64,000 nucleotides of DNA, from positions 14,861,001-14,925,000 of the forward strand of contig CAMTDV010000013.1 in assembly GCA_947069175.1 (NCBI GenBank), read 5' to 3'. Position numbers and translations under genes: made by a program. Positions 1-11,203 of this stretch are shown piece after piece (the stretch's first letter is position 1; the number at the start of each line of letters is the position of its first letter). Below the pieces are notes generated by a model. The model had not been told where the DNA came from and ran no database searches. It saw only the letters and a list, made by a program, of their open reading frames with translations. The stretch is from Scalesia atractyloides (taxonomy: Eukaryota; Streptophyta; Magnoliopsida; Asterales; Asteraceae).

Positions 1-1965
1 GCCGAGGATATCCAGGACACGGTAATTTAACCACCGATGTTTAAGTTATCAAACAAAACTGATTAAAAGGAATATGTGGGTTTACTAACCACAAACGGGC
101 ATTCGATTGACCCCATTTCGAACCAAGCGTAATAATTTACCGTATCCCAAGCCCGTATAGGGAAAATAAGTCGAGAGTATTTACCTGAGCTAGTCTTGTT
201 CTTTTATTTTTAACTAACTCGGCCTTATAAAAAAGTACCAAGTGCAGATAGCATTTACCGGCAAGGCTATAGTCTGGATTATGGCATAAGCTAGCCAATT
301 AAATACTAAGGGTCTTATAAACCGAATAGTGTACATGATCAAGACGTATAACGCTTGATTAAACGATGATCAGATAGAATGTAGTTTAAACCGACAAGTG
401 CTTGACTTGTATAATATGGGTAAACTATAAACATTCTAGATTTTGAGATTAAAATGACAAGATTAAACCCATTTCGGTTAAATTCCGTAAACTAGTTACG
501 TATAATCAACCGTACGCTTATAAGCGATAATGGGTAACCGGATAAGTCATGGACAAGTTCTATATGCCATTATATTTTAAATAAGTTAAAATATCAGTAG
601 GATATGAACTTATATGCCCGTTAAGGTTTTGAAACAAAACTATGCCTCATAAGGGTATTTCGGTAATTATATACCGTATAAAAGGAACTTGAAATATTTT
701 AAGTTTATAGTCATAAGTATTCTGGAAAAATAATTTATTTATGATATAATATCAGTAGGATGTCCCAATTATATGTGTAAATTATCTTTTATGACCAAAC
801 TATGCACCGAAGGGGCATTTTGGTCATTTTACACAACTTTATAAATTATTTGGGATTATGAGTTTATAACTTGTACCTACTGTAAATATGTTTAAAATAA
901 GTTTTAAAATTAGTAGGTAATAAGTCTTTTTAATTAATATGGTTTAAAACCATATTATGCGCCTAAATGGCGCTTATGTCGTAAAAAGGCGTCTTTACGT
1001 GATTTTTACGAAAACTGATGTTAAGTTTAGATTAAAATGTCTTAGATATGTTATTTAATATAAACATATCAGTAGGTAAATGATTTACCTTGAAAAGATT
1101 TGATTAAAACTATTTTATGAGCCACAAGGGCTAAAATCGCCATTTATCGACATAGTTTAATGACTTGCTTGAAAACTCAGTTTATAACTTGGTTTAACAT
1201 CCCAAATAATCCTACTTATAATATCATATCAGTAGAAAACTTATTTTCAAGTTCATTACTATTTAAAACCTTGTTTATGTAAAAATGGCATTTTGGTCAA
1301 AAATGGCATAATTACGAAACTTGCGCATAAACTTGGATTCTGATTATGATCATGTAATATAACCTCAGAGGGTTATGTTACATTATATTATAAATCATAA
1401 TGCAACTTTAGATCAGTAGATAACTAATCTAAATTGGGTCAGAATCGAAAGTCAAAGCAGAAGTCAAACTTCGCGACTTTCGGTTGCGAACCGACCCTAG
1501 CCGAACATGTTCTTACATGTTCTAATATTATTACCATCTTGTTTAAGTGTCAAAACAGGTTTCATAACATACATAAGATCAGTATGATTTTTCCGAAAAA
1601 TGGTCCTGTTTGACTTTTTAATATCATAACTTTGACCCGTCAATGGTCTAGCAAACGTGATCTTCAGGAGGTGCCCTTTATAGGGATTAACACCTACCTT
1701 ATTATGATCACTTATCCATGTTCATTTCGAACAATGGCTGGACCATAAGGGTTCTTAACCGAAAGTCAAAGCGTTTTCCGAAAAAACACTTTACTTTTGG
1801 CTATAAAAGCCTATGAACGAAAATGCAAGAGCAAGGAACACTTACAAGAGGTTCCTAGAATGCAAGAGAATTTAAGTTGGATGCTCCTTTCAGCTAGGAA
1901 CTTCCAGAGGAGGGAGAAGAGTGAATTAATTAGAAAGGTGCAAGTTGGAATGTGAACTTAAGCAC

Positions 1966-1975
1966 CTATTTATAG
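1966..1975 (-). promoter_or_regulatory. TATA box of LTR E
   Basis: The minus strand reads CTATAAATAG. The same element occurs at the equivalent place in LTRs A and C, which supports a Pol II promoter firing on the minus strand. Confidence 0.6.
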
Positions 1976-2307
1976 TTGGAGAACTCAAAGGAGGTAAAGA
2001 CATGTGTTTAGGGGTGTAAGAGGAAGCTTACAAGTGTCCTAAAACGTGGCATAGCTGATTACAAGTCCATAGATTCGATCAAATGGTTTTTGGAGTTTTG
2101 TTTGGAGACCAAGCAAAACTTTCTGCAGCAGAGGCTCTCTCGCGCCCTGTGAGAGACCCAGGACAGTCTTTCGCGGCCCGCGACCGCCCCATGGCCAGTT
2201 TCAAAGTTTGACACTTTTAACCCCTTAACTTATAAAAGTTATAAAAGCTTCTAAAACACCTTTTTGGCATAATTAGCCCTCCGTAGCCAATACTTGGCAT
2301 ACCCGGG

Positions 2308-2312
2308 ATTAT
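2308..2312. other. Left target-site duplication ATTAT of the composite
   Basis: ATTAT lies directly before the first LTR A and again directly after the third LTR A at 23202-23206. A perfect 5-bp duplication is typical of Ty3/gypsy integration and marks 2313-23201 as one insertion unit. Confidence 0.85.
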
Positions 2313-2792
2313 TGTCACACCCTAACCCGCAGCGGAAATGGTAGTCGGGGCATGATTGGGTTTTCATTAAAGCTCATGACATTTACTATAAAGTTTCATA
2401 TTTATTATTTCTCTTTAAAGAAGAAGTTACAATAGACATACAAGCGTAACATGTTCAAATACATTTTCATTACAAACTAAAGTATTAAACAAAAATCATA
2501 CAATTACAAAGGGAAACAAAACTAAATGTCCATTCCAAAGCATTAACTTGTTTATTCTTCTAGGCCATCCTACGTGTTTCTTTTCTCAACTGGATCACCT
2601 GTATCTTTGTGTAAAAATAAGGTTTTTGGGTCAACAAAAGTTGGCGAGTGAATCTTATGAAAACATTTGAACGATTTTATTGGTTATAAAAAGGTGCATA
2701 ACCACATTTGAGTAAACGTAAATGTAATTTTAATCACAAAACACATAATATCAATTAATGCACAAGCACACACACCAAATGATGAACAATGA

Positions 2793-2821
2793 GATCAAGG
2801 CTCAATCAAACGGAGCTGATC
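2793..2821 (-). other. Conserved LTR hairpin (GATC/GGCTC stem)
   Basis: Inverted arms GATC and GGCTC pair with GAGC(C/T) and GATC across the loop AATCAAAC. The same element is at 8151-8179, 21329-21357, 24557-24585, 32001-32029, 32065-32093, 55333-55361 and 59378-59406, and three times at 18311-18469. It lies near the U5 end of every LTR of the superfamily. Confidence 0.6.
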
Positions 2822-3366
2822 TAATGAGGCACGCGATGTTCAACTCGTCTCCCACGAGGAACTGATGGGCCTAATGAATGATTTGCACGCAACTTGACAA
2901 AATGTAAACACGCAGCACAACAAACAATATTTACATCATAAGTTTTGGTCATATAATGGTAATAGCACAAGTTTGAATAAATGAAATAATTAAAGCGACA
3001 CATGTACACCCCAAAACATGAATAAATAAGAGGAATTTGTAAGGATTCACTCACAGTGGGTGCGTTCCTTGATAATGATGAATGCGCACGAAATTATGAT
3101 TCAACCGACGAGGGAAAACTAACCTAAATAATAACATAATAACTCGATAAATAAATAAATTTTATTTGAGATTAATATTTTTAATTAGTGCTCTTAATGG
3201 GATTGTTAGATTTATTTTTTTGAGTTTAAGGAAATTTTCTAACTTTAAAAATCCTATTTTTAAGTATTTTTAATTGATTTTTCAATTTAAATAAATAATA
3301 AAAAGAAATAAAAAAATTGACTTTCTGACCGTTGACCGGGTCTGACCGGTCAGACTGTGTTTTCTA

Positions 3367-3774
3367 TGCGCTGAGTGAGGTTCGAACTCGGGACCTCTCG
3401 TATACGTGCACGCAGCTCTACCAACTGAGCTACGTTTCTAACCCGAAATATTTCTGATTTTAATTATTTATATACTATTTAGATTATTCAGAAATCATTT
3501 ATTTTTAAAAAGTTTTTAAGATATGATGAACCGGTGTACACAACCCGCCTCGAACCCGCGACGTGCATTTTGTTTTTGCACACAGTCCACCACTGGACTG
3601 TGTGTCTAACCCGGTTATTATTCCGGTTTTTATTATATTTATACACTTATCACATGCTTCAGGATTTGGCTTTTATAAAAAGGGTATGTTATTTCAGTGG
3701 ATCGGAACACAAACAGAACTCGAACCCGAGATTTTAGCTTTGTATGCACACAGCCCAACCAATTGGGTTGTGTG
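3367..3774 (-). repeat. Array of three tRNA-like modules in LTR A1
   Basis: Module starts are near 3367, 3541 and 3711. Module 1 on the minus strand has an A-box-like TAGCTCAGTTGGTAGAGC (perfect D-arm GCTC/GAGC) and a B-box-like GAGTTCGAACCTC. Modules 2 and 3 keep the GGTTCGA B-box core, but the D-arm is a long hairpin: 3579-3604 (11-bp arms, 4-nt loop) and 3747-3774 (12-bp arms, one G-U). Modules 1 and 2 are followed by (T)CTAACCCG, module 3 by CTAATCCGG. Acceptor stems do not pair, so these are not functional tRNA genes. Confidence 0.65.
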
Positions 3775-4092
3775 ACTAATCCGGTTGAAATACGATTTCT
3801 TTTCTTTTAAATGATACTTCTAGTTCATCTTCTTCATCATAATAACAGAATGATGTTAAACCCAAATGTTTTGATTTATTTAGCGATTCTCTTATAAATT
3901 CCTAAATGACTACACATGAGATTAATAAGAATGAAAGAATATAGATGAAAGGTATACCGAACAGAGATTACTCTGGTTCTCCGGCGAGGTTCCGACGAGT
4001 TGCGAGTTTTTTTGGCGTAGCTTTCTGATGAACAAAGGTTGGTATGATGTTAGGGAGAGTGTTTGCGCAGTCTAATGGGTTCCCTAAGCCCT

Positions 4093-4102
4093 CTATTTAT
4101 AG
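4093..4102 (-). promoter_or_regulatory. TATA box of LTR A1
   Basis: The minus strand reads CTATAAATAG. It lies about 320 bp upstream, in transcript sense, of the tRNA-like array, so the array would be in the transcribed leader. The same site is at 9455-9464 (A2) and 22633-22642 (A3). Confidence 0.65.
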
Positions 4103-4371
4103 TTGAAAAGGATTGAAGAGGTTGAATTTCAGTTTTTGAAGCTTCGGTTTAATTTGGGTATGTGCAAGTTGTCTGCATATTTGATTGAACGCGGTTTGGC
4201 TCGATTTGAGTCTGGGTTCATGATAGGAATGAATTCCGCGATCAATTACATAGAAATAGCAACTTTTGTGTTTACCGGATTGATTGTGTGCCGTTACTGG
4301 GCGGAAACTTGGAATCGGTCAAGGAGATAAGTGATACTTAAAAGATTGTTTGATTAAATCATTTCAGATGT

Positions 4372-4443
4372 TGAGGTGTGGTGCAGTGGTGTGTTGTGGG
4401 TTTGGTTATAGGCGAGACCCGGTTTCGAGTCCTGCGGTCTGCC
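4372..4443 (+). repeat. Antisense tRNA-like module of LTR A1
   Basis: Plus-strand stretch with a degenerate A-box-like GTGCAGTGG and a B-box-like GGTTTCGAGTCC, in the U3 part of the LTR and opposite to the element. It matches the better-preserved modules in LTRs B, D and G by position. Stem pairing is weak here. Confidence 0.4.
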
Positions 4444-4638
4444 TTTTTTTATTCCTATTATATATATATATTATTTATTATTGTTATTATCTTCATTATT
4501 ATTTATTATTTTCTATTATTTTTATTAATATGACGAATCTCTTAAACGGTTAACATATATTTGTAACGAAAAGATCTAATATAAACTTGATAAAAAAATG
4601 GTGCGTGTTTTAGAACCCGTTTTTCGACGAATGTTACA

Positions 4639-4674
4639 GTATCCCCTACCTTTAGAAATTTCGTCCTGAAATTT
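4639..4674 (-). promoter_or_regulatory. Polypurine tract and inverted repeat, element A
   Basis: Directly next to the LTR the minus strand carries the purine-rich AAGGTAGGGGATA, the plus-strand primer tract. Beside it is an inverted repeat AAATTTCG...CGAAATTT (one mismatch here, CTGAAATTT on the plus strand). The same pair follows the pol stop codon of element B. Confidence 0.8.
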
Positions 4675-5483
4675 AAGTAGTAGTGGTATATTTGACTTGA
4701 AGGGATGGTGTTTTAATTTGACAATTACATAATTAGAAGAGGGTGATAGTTTAAATTTTATTTGAGGCGGTAACGTTCCTAGTAAGGGTTGAATACCATG
4801 CTACAGGAATCGCTTTTTGATGCCTAAAGGATGAAAATGTGGAACATGGATAAACAGATTGATTGACTAGGTATGATCTCACGCATAAGAGTTTTGAGAG
4901 AATTGATACGTTTGGAAAGATAAGGTTATATATATAAAACAAAACTTCATCCATGACAATATTAAAACCTACACGGAACTTCTCATAACCGCCTGACAAC
5001 GCTTTTGATCCTTTGACAAGAATACTTATATATAGGAAGTACCAGCGGCGTATCCACCATATTCTTGTCAAAATTTCATTGGCTTTGTCAGTAGGTTAAA
5101 ATTAGTTCCATGTGACTCTAAAATCTACAAACCATAAACAAACACAACAGCCAAAGCTTGAGTCTCAAATCTGAATGAATACATGAAAAAATGATGACAG
5201 TACCTCTCTCGTTTGTTATGATGAAGGGGTCAGTCTATGTAAAAGTGAGACACAACCCAACTTCTTTAAATGATGAGATTGAGGTACGTCGAGATGTATG
5301 ATGATATGAGAGTTAAATCAATGAGTAAAGGTATAAAACAAAACCGTAATATCAATTCGCATTAAAATTCTTGGATACATAAATTCCCAATTTATAACTG
5401 GGATACGTAAAGATTGAGATAACATAAAGAAAACATTAAAATTAGACGATTGGAGTTGAGTCTTGATTCTTGGTGAGGGAAAG
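4675..5483. other. Non-coding spacer between gag and polypurine tract in A
   Basis: No protein similarity to PR, RT, RNase H or integrase. It replaces the whole pol region found in B. The same spacer, with clear sequence similarity (for example the stretch around gaggcggtaacgttcctag), is in element F at 57190-57946 and in rearranged form at 10075-10715, so it belongs to a propagated non-autonomous family and is not a one-off deletion. Confidence 0.7.
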
Positions 5484-6827
5484 CTAGTTGGGTGATTCGT
5501 TTGGGCCGTTATTATCTTCAACAGGATTGGCGTTGATGTTGTAAGCTCTTCCTCTTGCTGGTGGTGGAGCTGGGTTTGCTTGATTTGCTTGGTTAACTGG
5601 GTTTGCTTGAGCTTGGCGTTTACGATGTTAACCAATCGAGGGCACGTCTAAAGTGGGTAGGGTCGCCACAATTAAAACAAGCTCGAACATATGGGAACAT
5701 GGGGTATTGGGGTTGTTGATATGTTTGGATCATGTTTTGAGTAGGGGGTGAGGCTTGGTTTTGAGGGGCACGACAAGTTTTGTTCCAATGACCATAACGC
5801 CCACAATTTGCACACAGTCGACAAGGTACGGTAGATGGATGGTGATAAAAACAGGTGTTGCATTGAGGGTGAGGTCCAATGTAAGGTTTCTTATTTGGGT
5901 AAGTAGAGTTGGGCGCTACTTGAGTGATTGGGATAGCTTGGGGTGGTACGGCTTGTGAAGCTGGTTGATTGCCTTGGGTGATAGCGAAATTTTGCCCATC
6001 TCGTTTTCTCTTAGGAGTGGTTTGAGGAGGGGATTCGGTCCGGGTTGAGTTTGAGGTTTCGGATGATGCTTTATCCTTCTTCTTCTCCTCCTTGAAGTCT
6101 TTTTCCGTATGCGGTTTTCGGTGAGCTCTGTAGCCAACTCCATTGCTGCTTCCAAAGTTGCAGGTGTGGTACTTATTACAGGGTCTTGAATTTTTGAAGG
6201 AAGACCTCGAATGTAGTGTTCGATCAAACGGTAGAGGGGAGTGAACAAGTTGGGGACCATCTGATTCAACTCAAGGAATCTCTTGTTGTATGTGGTGTGG
6301 TCGCCCTCCTTTTGTTTCAAAGAGTAGAACTCATCTTCTAGTTTCTTGATTTCGCTTCTTGGACAGAAACGTCTTGTCATGATTTCCCTCAACTCTTCCC
6401 AAGTCAAGTCCATAATATCCTCAGTACCTCGCTTAGCTTTCTCTGTATTCCACCATGTAAGTGCTACTCCGAACAAACGACCGGTAGCATATCGCACCTT
6501 GCGATCATCGGGGCAGTCGCAATTGAGAAAAGTATTTTCCATTTCCTCAAACCAATGGAGGAGAGAGATGACACCTTCAGTCCCTTCGTATTTTGGAGGA
6601 TCGCAGGATTTGAAATGCTTGAAGGTGCATTTAGTGGCATTTGGGGGAGGATTGACAATGTTTTGATCTTCTTGGTTGATTGGGTTGACGGGATTAGCGG
6701 TAAGGGCCTGTTGTACTTGAACTACGATGTTGGGTATTACGGCAGCCATTTGTTGAGCGATTTGGGCAGCCATGCGCTCGCGGGATTTTCCTGATCTCAT
6801 ACTTCTACGAAAGAGACTATAAGACAT
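5484..6827 (-). pseudogene. gag: gag of the non-autonomous element A (frameshifted)
   Basis: Encodes a Ty3/gypsy capsid protein of the Tekay type. From the ATG at 6827 the first about 240 codons are open and hold the retrotransposon gag domain (motifs LLHWFEEMEN, ALTWWNTEK, LTWEELREIM, YIRGLPSKIQ). A one-base loss in an A-run near 6110 shifts the frame. Two zinc-knuckle regions follow in another frame (CANCGRYGHWNKTC near 5800; RACFNCGDPTHF near 5660). A second small deletion lies near 5648. The original frame ends at a TAG at 5484-5486 soon after a GRAYNINANP motif, exactly where B goes on into protease. F shares this stop, so a gag-only product of about 445 residues seems to be the ancestral design. 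Confidence 0.8.
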
Positions 6828-7654
6828 CTACAAGGAATATGTATCGAGAGTATGAGTTTGACGTTTTAGGTGTCATGTGTCGTATTTAGAAATGAACATT
6901 CACAAAACAAATGAAGAAAATAAATTTGCTACATCCATAGGATGTCTTGGGCTTTGCTCATGTTTGGGCTCCCATATGTCCCCTTACTTGGCCTTGGTAG
7001 TCATGTGGGCCCCATGACTACTGGGCTTTGGTAGGGTTCATATTGGTGTTGGCCTGTTAACACTTGCGCCACCCGAATGAAAATCGTAAAACATGACAGC
7101 AAAGTATAAGGTCGGAGGGTGTCCTGGTATGGACACAATGATAACTCAAAGTAGGGTTAGTTCGAACGACGTTTGGTGTGGCATGCTTTGGCCTAATAGG
7201 TCCTTCGTACTCTCATCGTTAGTCCCCAGGTAGGCAAACTGGTCCGATATATTGGATTTATACGAATGCCAACCTAGACAGGACTTTTCGACTACCGGTA
7301 CTTGTACCTTCTAGTTAATACATGCCCGTCGTAGAACTCACTTTGATGAGATTGAAAAACAAGAAATGCCACAAAATCTTGAATAAAGGAAATAGGTGGA
7401 TGATTTGAATATGTGATCATTGAAATATGCGTGATGAATGTATATGTAAGCATGTTATGTTTGACAACAAGTATAACTCATTAAGTATCACACAAAATGA
7501 TAGTGGAAGTGTTTGCATGCATTTGTGTGTGTAATAAATACGAAACAAATAAACATCATGAGTTTGCATGTAACCACATAAACAATTAAAATTAATCAAC
7601 TATAGTATAGGCTCTAAGGGTGTAATAACCTATCCTATATCCCTATAGTCAAAA
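6828..7654 (-). other. 5' leader of element A
   Basis: Untranslated region between primer site and gag start. No ORF of note. It is similar to the leader of B (17027-17818), including the shared stretch around gctttggcctaatagg. Confidence 0.7.
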
Positions 7655-7666
7655 GCTCCGATACCA
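7655..7666 (-). other. Primer binding site, initiator tRNA-Met (A)
   Basis: The minus strand reads TGGTATCGGAGC, three bases from the LTR end. It is one mismatch from TGGTATCAGAGC, the complement of the plant initiator tRNA-Met 3' end. Confidence 0.85.
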
Positions 7667-8725
7667 ATCTGTCACACCCTGACTCGCAGCGGAAATGGTA
7701 GTCGGGGCATGATTGGGTTTTCATCAAAGCTCATGACATTTACTATAAAGTTTCATATTTATTATTTCTCTTTAAAGTAGAAGTTACAATAGACATACAA
7801 GCGTAACATGTTCAAATACATTTTTATTACAAACTAAAGTATTAAACAAAAATCATACAATTACAAAGGGAAACAAAACTAAATGTCCATTCCAAAGCAT
7901 TAACTTGTTTGTTCTTCTAGGCCATCCTACGTGTTTCTTTTCTCAACTGGATCACCTGTATCATGTGTAAAAATAGGGTTTTTGGGTCAACAAAAGTTGG
8001 CGAGCGAATCTTATGAAAACATTTGAAGATTTGTTATTTTGGTTATAAAAGGTGCATAACCACATATGAGTAAACGTAAATGTAATTTTAATCACAAAAC
8101 ACATAATATCAATTAATGCACAAGCACACACACCAAATGATGAACAATGAGATCAAGGCTCAATCAAACGGAGCCGATCTAATGAGGCACGCGATGTTCA
8201 ACTCGTCTCCCACGAGGAACTGATGGGCCTAATGAATGATTTGCACGCAACTTGACAAAATGTAAACACGAAGCACAACAAACAATATTTACATCATAAG
8301 TTTTGGTCATATAATGGTAATAGCACAAGTTTGAATAAACGAAATAATTAAATCGACACATGATACACCCCAAAACATGAATAAAAAAGGGGAATTTGTA
8401 AGGATTCACTCACAGTGGGTGCGTTCCTTGATAATGATTAATGCGCACGAAATTATGATTCAACCGACGAGGGAAAACTAACCTAAATAATAACATAATA
8501 ACTCGATAAATAAATAAATTTTATTTGAGATTAATATTTTTAATTAGTGCTCTTAATGGGATTGTTAGATTTATTTTTTTGAGTTTAAGGAAATTTTCTA
8601 ACTTTAAAAATCTATTTTTAAGTATTTTTAATTGATTTTTCAATTTAAATAAATAACTAAAAAGAAATAAAAAATTTGACTTTCTAACCGTTGACCGGGT
8701 CTGACCGGTCAGACTGTGTTTTCTA

Positions 8726-9137
8726 TGCGCTGAGTGAGGTTCGAACTCGGGACCTCTCGTATACGTGCACGCAGCTCTACCAACTGAGCTACGTGTCTAA
8801 CCCGAAATATTTCTGATTTTAATTATATTTATATACTATTTAGATTATTCAGAAATCATTTTTTTTTAAAAAGTTTTTAAGATATGATGAACCGGTGTAC
8901 ACAACCCGCCTCGAACCCGCGACGTGCATATTGTTTTTGCACACAGTCCACCACTGGACTGTGTGTCTAACCCGGTTATTATTCCGGTTTTTATTATATT
9001 TATACACTTATCACATGCTTCAGGATTTGGCTTTTATAAAAAGGGTATGTTATTTCAGTGGATCGGAACACAAACAGAACTCGAACCCGAGATCTTTAGC
9101 TTCGTATGCACACAGCCTAACCAATTGGGTTGTGTGA
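8726..9137 (-). repeat. Array of three tRNA-like modules in LTR A2
   Basis: Same organisation as in A1: modules begin near 8726, 8902 and 9072. Module 1 keeps A- and B-box-like sequences; modules 2 and 3 have the extended D-arm hairpins. Confidence 0.65.
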
Positions 9138-9732
9138 CTAATCCGGTTGAAATACGATTTCTATTTCTTTTAAATGATACTTCTAGTTCATCTTCTTCAT
9201 CATAATAACAGAATGATGTTAAACCCAAATGTTCTGATTTATTTAGCGATTCTCTTATAAATTCTCAAATGACTACACATGAGATTAATAAGAATGAAAG
9301 AATATAGATGAAAGGTATACCGAACAGAGATACTCTGGTTCTCCGGCGAGGTTCCGACGGGTTGCGAGTTTTTCTGGCGTAGCTTTCTGATGAACAAAGG
9401 TTGGTATGATGTTAGGGAGAGTGTTTACGCAGTCTAATGGGTTCCCTAAGCCCTCTATTTATAGTTGAAAAGGATTGCAGAGGTTGAATTTCAGTTTTTG
9501 AAGCTTCGGTTTAATTTGGGTATGTGCAAGTTGTCTGCATATTTGATTGAACGCGGTTTGGCTCGATTTGAGTCCGGGTTCATGATAGGAATGAATTCCG
9601 CGATCAATTACATAGAAATAGCAACTTTTGTGTTTACTGGATTGATTGTGTGCCGTTACTGGGCGGAAACTTTGAATTGGTCAAGGAGATAAGTGATACA
9701 TTAAAGATTGTTTGATTAAATCATTTCAGATG

Positions 9733-9805
9733 TTGAGGTGTGGTCCAGTGGTGTGTTGTGGGTTTGGTTATAGGCGAGACCCGGGATCGAGTCCTGCGGT
9801 CTGCC
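9733..9805 (+). repeat. Antisense tRNA-like module of LTR A2
   Basis: Equivalent of 4372-4443, with a B-box-like GGGATCGAGTCC. Confidence 0.4.
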
Positions 9806-9818
9806 TTTTTTTTATTCC

Positions 9819-9821
<3 letters not shown>

Positions 9822-9858
<37 letters not shown>
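9822..9858. repeat. TA microsatellite
   Basis: Pure TA run in the U3 part of LTR A2. The matching run in A3 is at 23000-23034, and in A1 it is much shorter (about 4460-4470). Confidence 0.9.
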
Positions 9859-9862
<4 letters not shown>

Positions 9863-10024
9863 TATTATTGTTCTTATCTTTATTATTATTTATTATTTTC
9901 TATTATTTTTATTAATATGACGAATCTCTTAAACGGTTAACATATATTTGTAACGAAAAGATCGTAATATAAACTATAAAAAAATGGTGCGGGTTTTAGA
10001 ACCCGTTTTTCGACGAATGTTACA

Positions 10025-10715
10025 GTATCCCCTACTTTTAGAAATTTCGTCCCGAAATTTAAGTAGTAGTGGTATATTTGACTTGAAGGGAGGGTGTTTT
10101 AATTTGACAATTACATAATTAGAAGAGGGTGAGAGTTTAAATTTTATTTGAGGCGGTAACGTTCCTAGTAAGGGTTGAATACCCTGCTACAGGAATCGCT
10201 TTTTGATGCCTAAAGTATGAAAATGCGGAACATGGTATGTATCCAAGAATTTTAATGCGAATTGACATTACGGTTTTGTTTTATACCTTTACTCATTGAT
10301 TTAACTCTCATATCATCATACATCTCGACGTACCTCAATCTCATCATTTAAAGAAGTTGGGTTGTGTCTCACTTTTACATAGACTGACCCCTTCATCATA
10401 ACAAACGAGAGAGGTATTGTCATCATTCAGTCATGTATTCATTCAGATTTGAGACTCAAGCTTTGGCTGTTGTGTTTGTTTATGGTTTGTAGATTTTAGA
10501 GTCACATGGAACTAATTTTAACCTACTGACAAAGCCAATGAAAATTTGACAAGAATATGGTGGATACGCCGCTGGTACTTCCTATATATAAGTATTCTTG
10601 TCAAAGGATCAAAAGCGTTGTCAGGCGGTTATGAGCATAAGAGTTTTGAGAGAATTGATACGTTTGGAAAGATAAGGTTATATCATAAAACAAAACTTCA
10701 TCCATGACAATATTA
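10025..10715 (-). mobile_element. Rearranged remnant of the second A interior, with internal inversion
   Basis: Starts with the polypurine tract and AAATTTCG/CGAAATTT repeat (10042-10060) and follows the A spacer to about 10235. The next about 400 bp (10236-10634) are the reverse complement of 4982-5381. From 10635 the orientation returns to that of 4879-4967. At about 10716 it joins the middle of LTR B. No coding potential. Confidence 0.8.
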
Positions 10716-10790
10716 AAATTAAATAAAATAAATAAAAATATAAAAAAATATTTTTTTTAAGCGTTGACCGGTCCGGTCAGCGAATAAACC

Positions 10791-11203
10791 TGCGCCGGGT
10801 GGGATTCGAACCGGCGACCTTCCGTTCGCGTGCACGCAGCTCTACCAACTTAGCTACATGTCTAACCCGAAATAAACTCGTTTTTAATTATATTTATACA
10901 CTTATTTGAATTAACCGAAAATTCCTTTATTTACAAAAACGTTTTAATTCAATTGGACCGGTGCTCGTGACAAGTTTCGAACGCGTGACGTGTAGTTCAT
11001 GTTGCACACAGTCCACCGCTGGACTGTGTGTCTAACCCGGTTATTATCTTGGTTTTTATTATACTTAACAACTATCTGATTTAGCCCGGTTTAGCTCTTG
11101 ATAAAAAAGGCATGTTATTACACAAGGCGTGCGTATAGCAGGGATCAAACTCGGGACGTGTATGGTTTTTGTTCGCACACAGTCCACCGCTGGACTGTGT
11201 GTC
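10791..11203 (-). repeat. Array of three tRNA-like modules in LTR B'
   Basis: Modules begin near 10791, 10967 and 11130. Module 1 is the most tRNA-like: minus-strand TAGCTAAGTTGGTAGAGC, later GGTCGCCGGTTCGAATCCC. Modules 2 and 3 carry the hairpin with arms ACACAGTCCA and TGGACTGTGT. Confidence 0.65.

Larger units (their letters stand above)
1..2312 (-). repeat. LTR of family E, R/U5-side part (continues off the left edge)
   Basis: AT-rich sequence with no credible ORF. On the minus strand a TATA box (CTATAAATAG, 1966-1975) is followed by a C/T-rich leader-like stretch, as in a retrotransposon LTR. Short motifs recur through the stretch (variants of atatcagtagg and of ccaaactatgc...gggcattttggtca). 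The sequence stops at the ATTAT target duplication of the composite element and resumes at 23207, where it ends TGTTACA at 23721. I infer one minus-oriented LTR whose U3 side is 23207-23721. The other end lies outside the window, so solo LTR or full element cannot be decided. Confidence 0.6.
2313..4638 (-). repeat. LTR A1 (3' LTR of the first A copy)
   Basis: Starts TGTCACACCC and ends AATGTTACA in plus orientation, so the terminal TG...CA is complete. It borders a polypurine tract on its right, which makes it the 3' LTR of a minus-strand element. It is nearly identical by eye to A2 and A3; much of the length difference is a shorter TA run near 4460. Inside, in plus order: a conserved hairpin (2793-2821), three sense tRNA-like modules (3367-3774), a TATA box (4093-4102) and one antisense tRNA-like module (4372-4443). 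Confidence 0.9.
7670..10024 (-). repeat. LTR A2 (shared between two interiors)
   Basis: TGTCACACCC...AATGTTACA. It has a primer site on its left, so it is the 5' LTR of the left interior. It also has a polypurine tract on its right (10025 on), so it is the 3' LTR of the right interior. It contains the tRNA-like array (8726-9137), TATA box (9455-9464), antisense module (9733-9805) and a TA microsatellite (9822-9858). Confidence 0.9.

Noticed and set aside
2821..3054. Minus-strand ORF repeated at 8179-8409, 21357-21587 and 55361-55591
   Set aside because: Lies in the U5 side of the LTRs and ends in repeat sequence. Reading frame not kept in LTRs B, D and G; no similarity to a known protein.
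3367..3435. Functional tRNA gene on the minus strand
   Set aside because: A- and B-box-like parts are good, but acceptor and anticodon stems do not pair and no CCA-ready end is present. Called tRNA-like instead.
4103..4330. 75-codon plus-strand ORF repeated at 9465-9692 and 22643-22870
   Set aside because: It lies in the LTR antisense to the element and is alike only because the three LTRs are recent copies. LTRs B, C, D, F and G have no counterpart.
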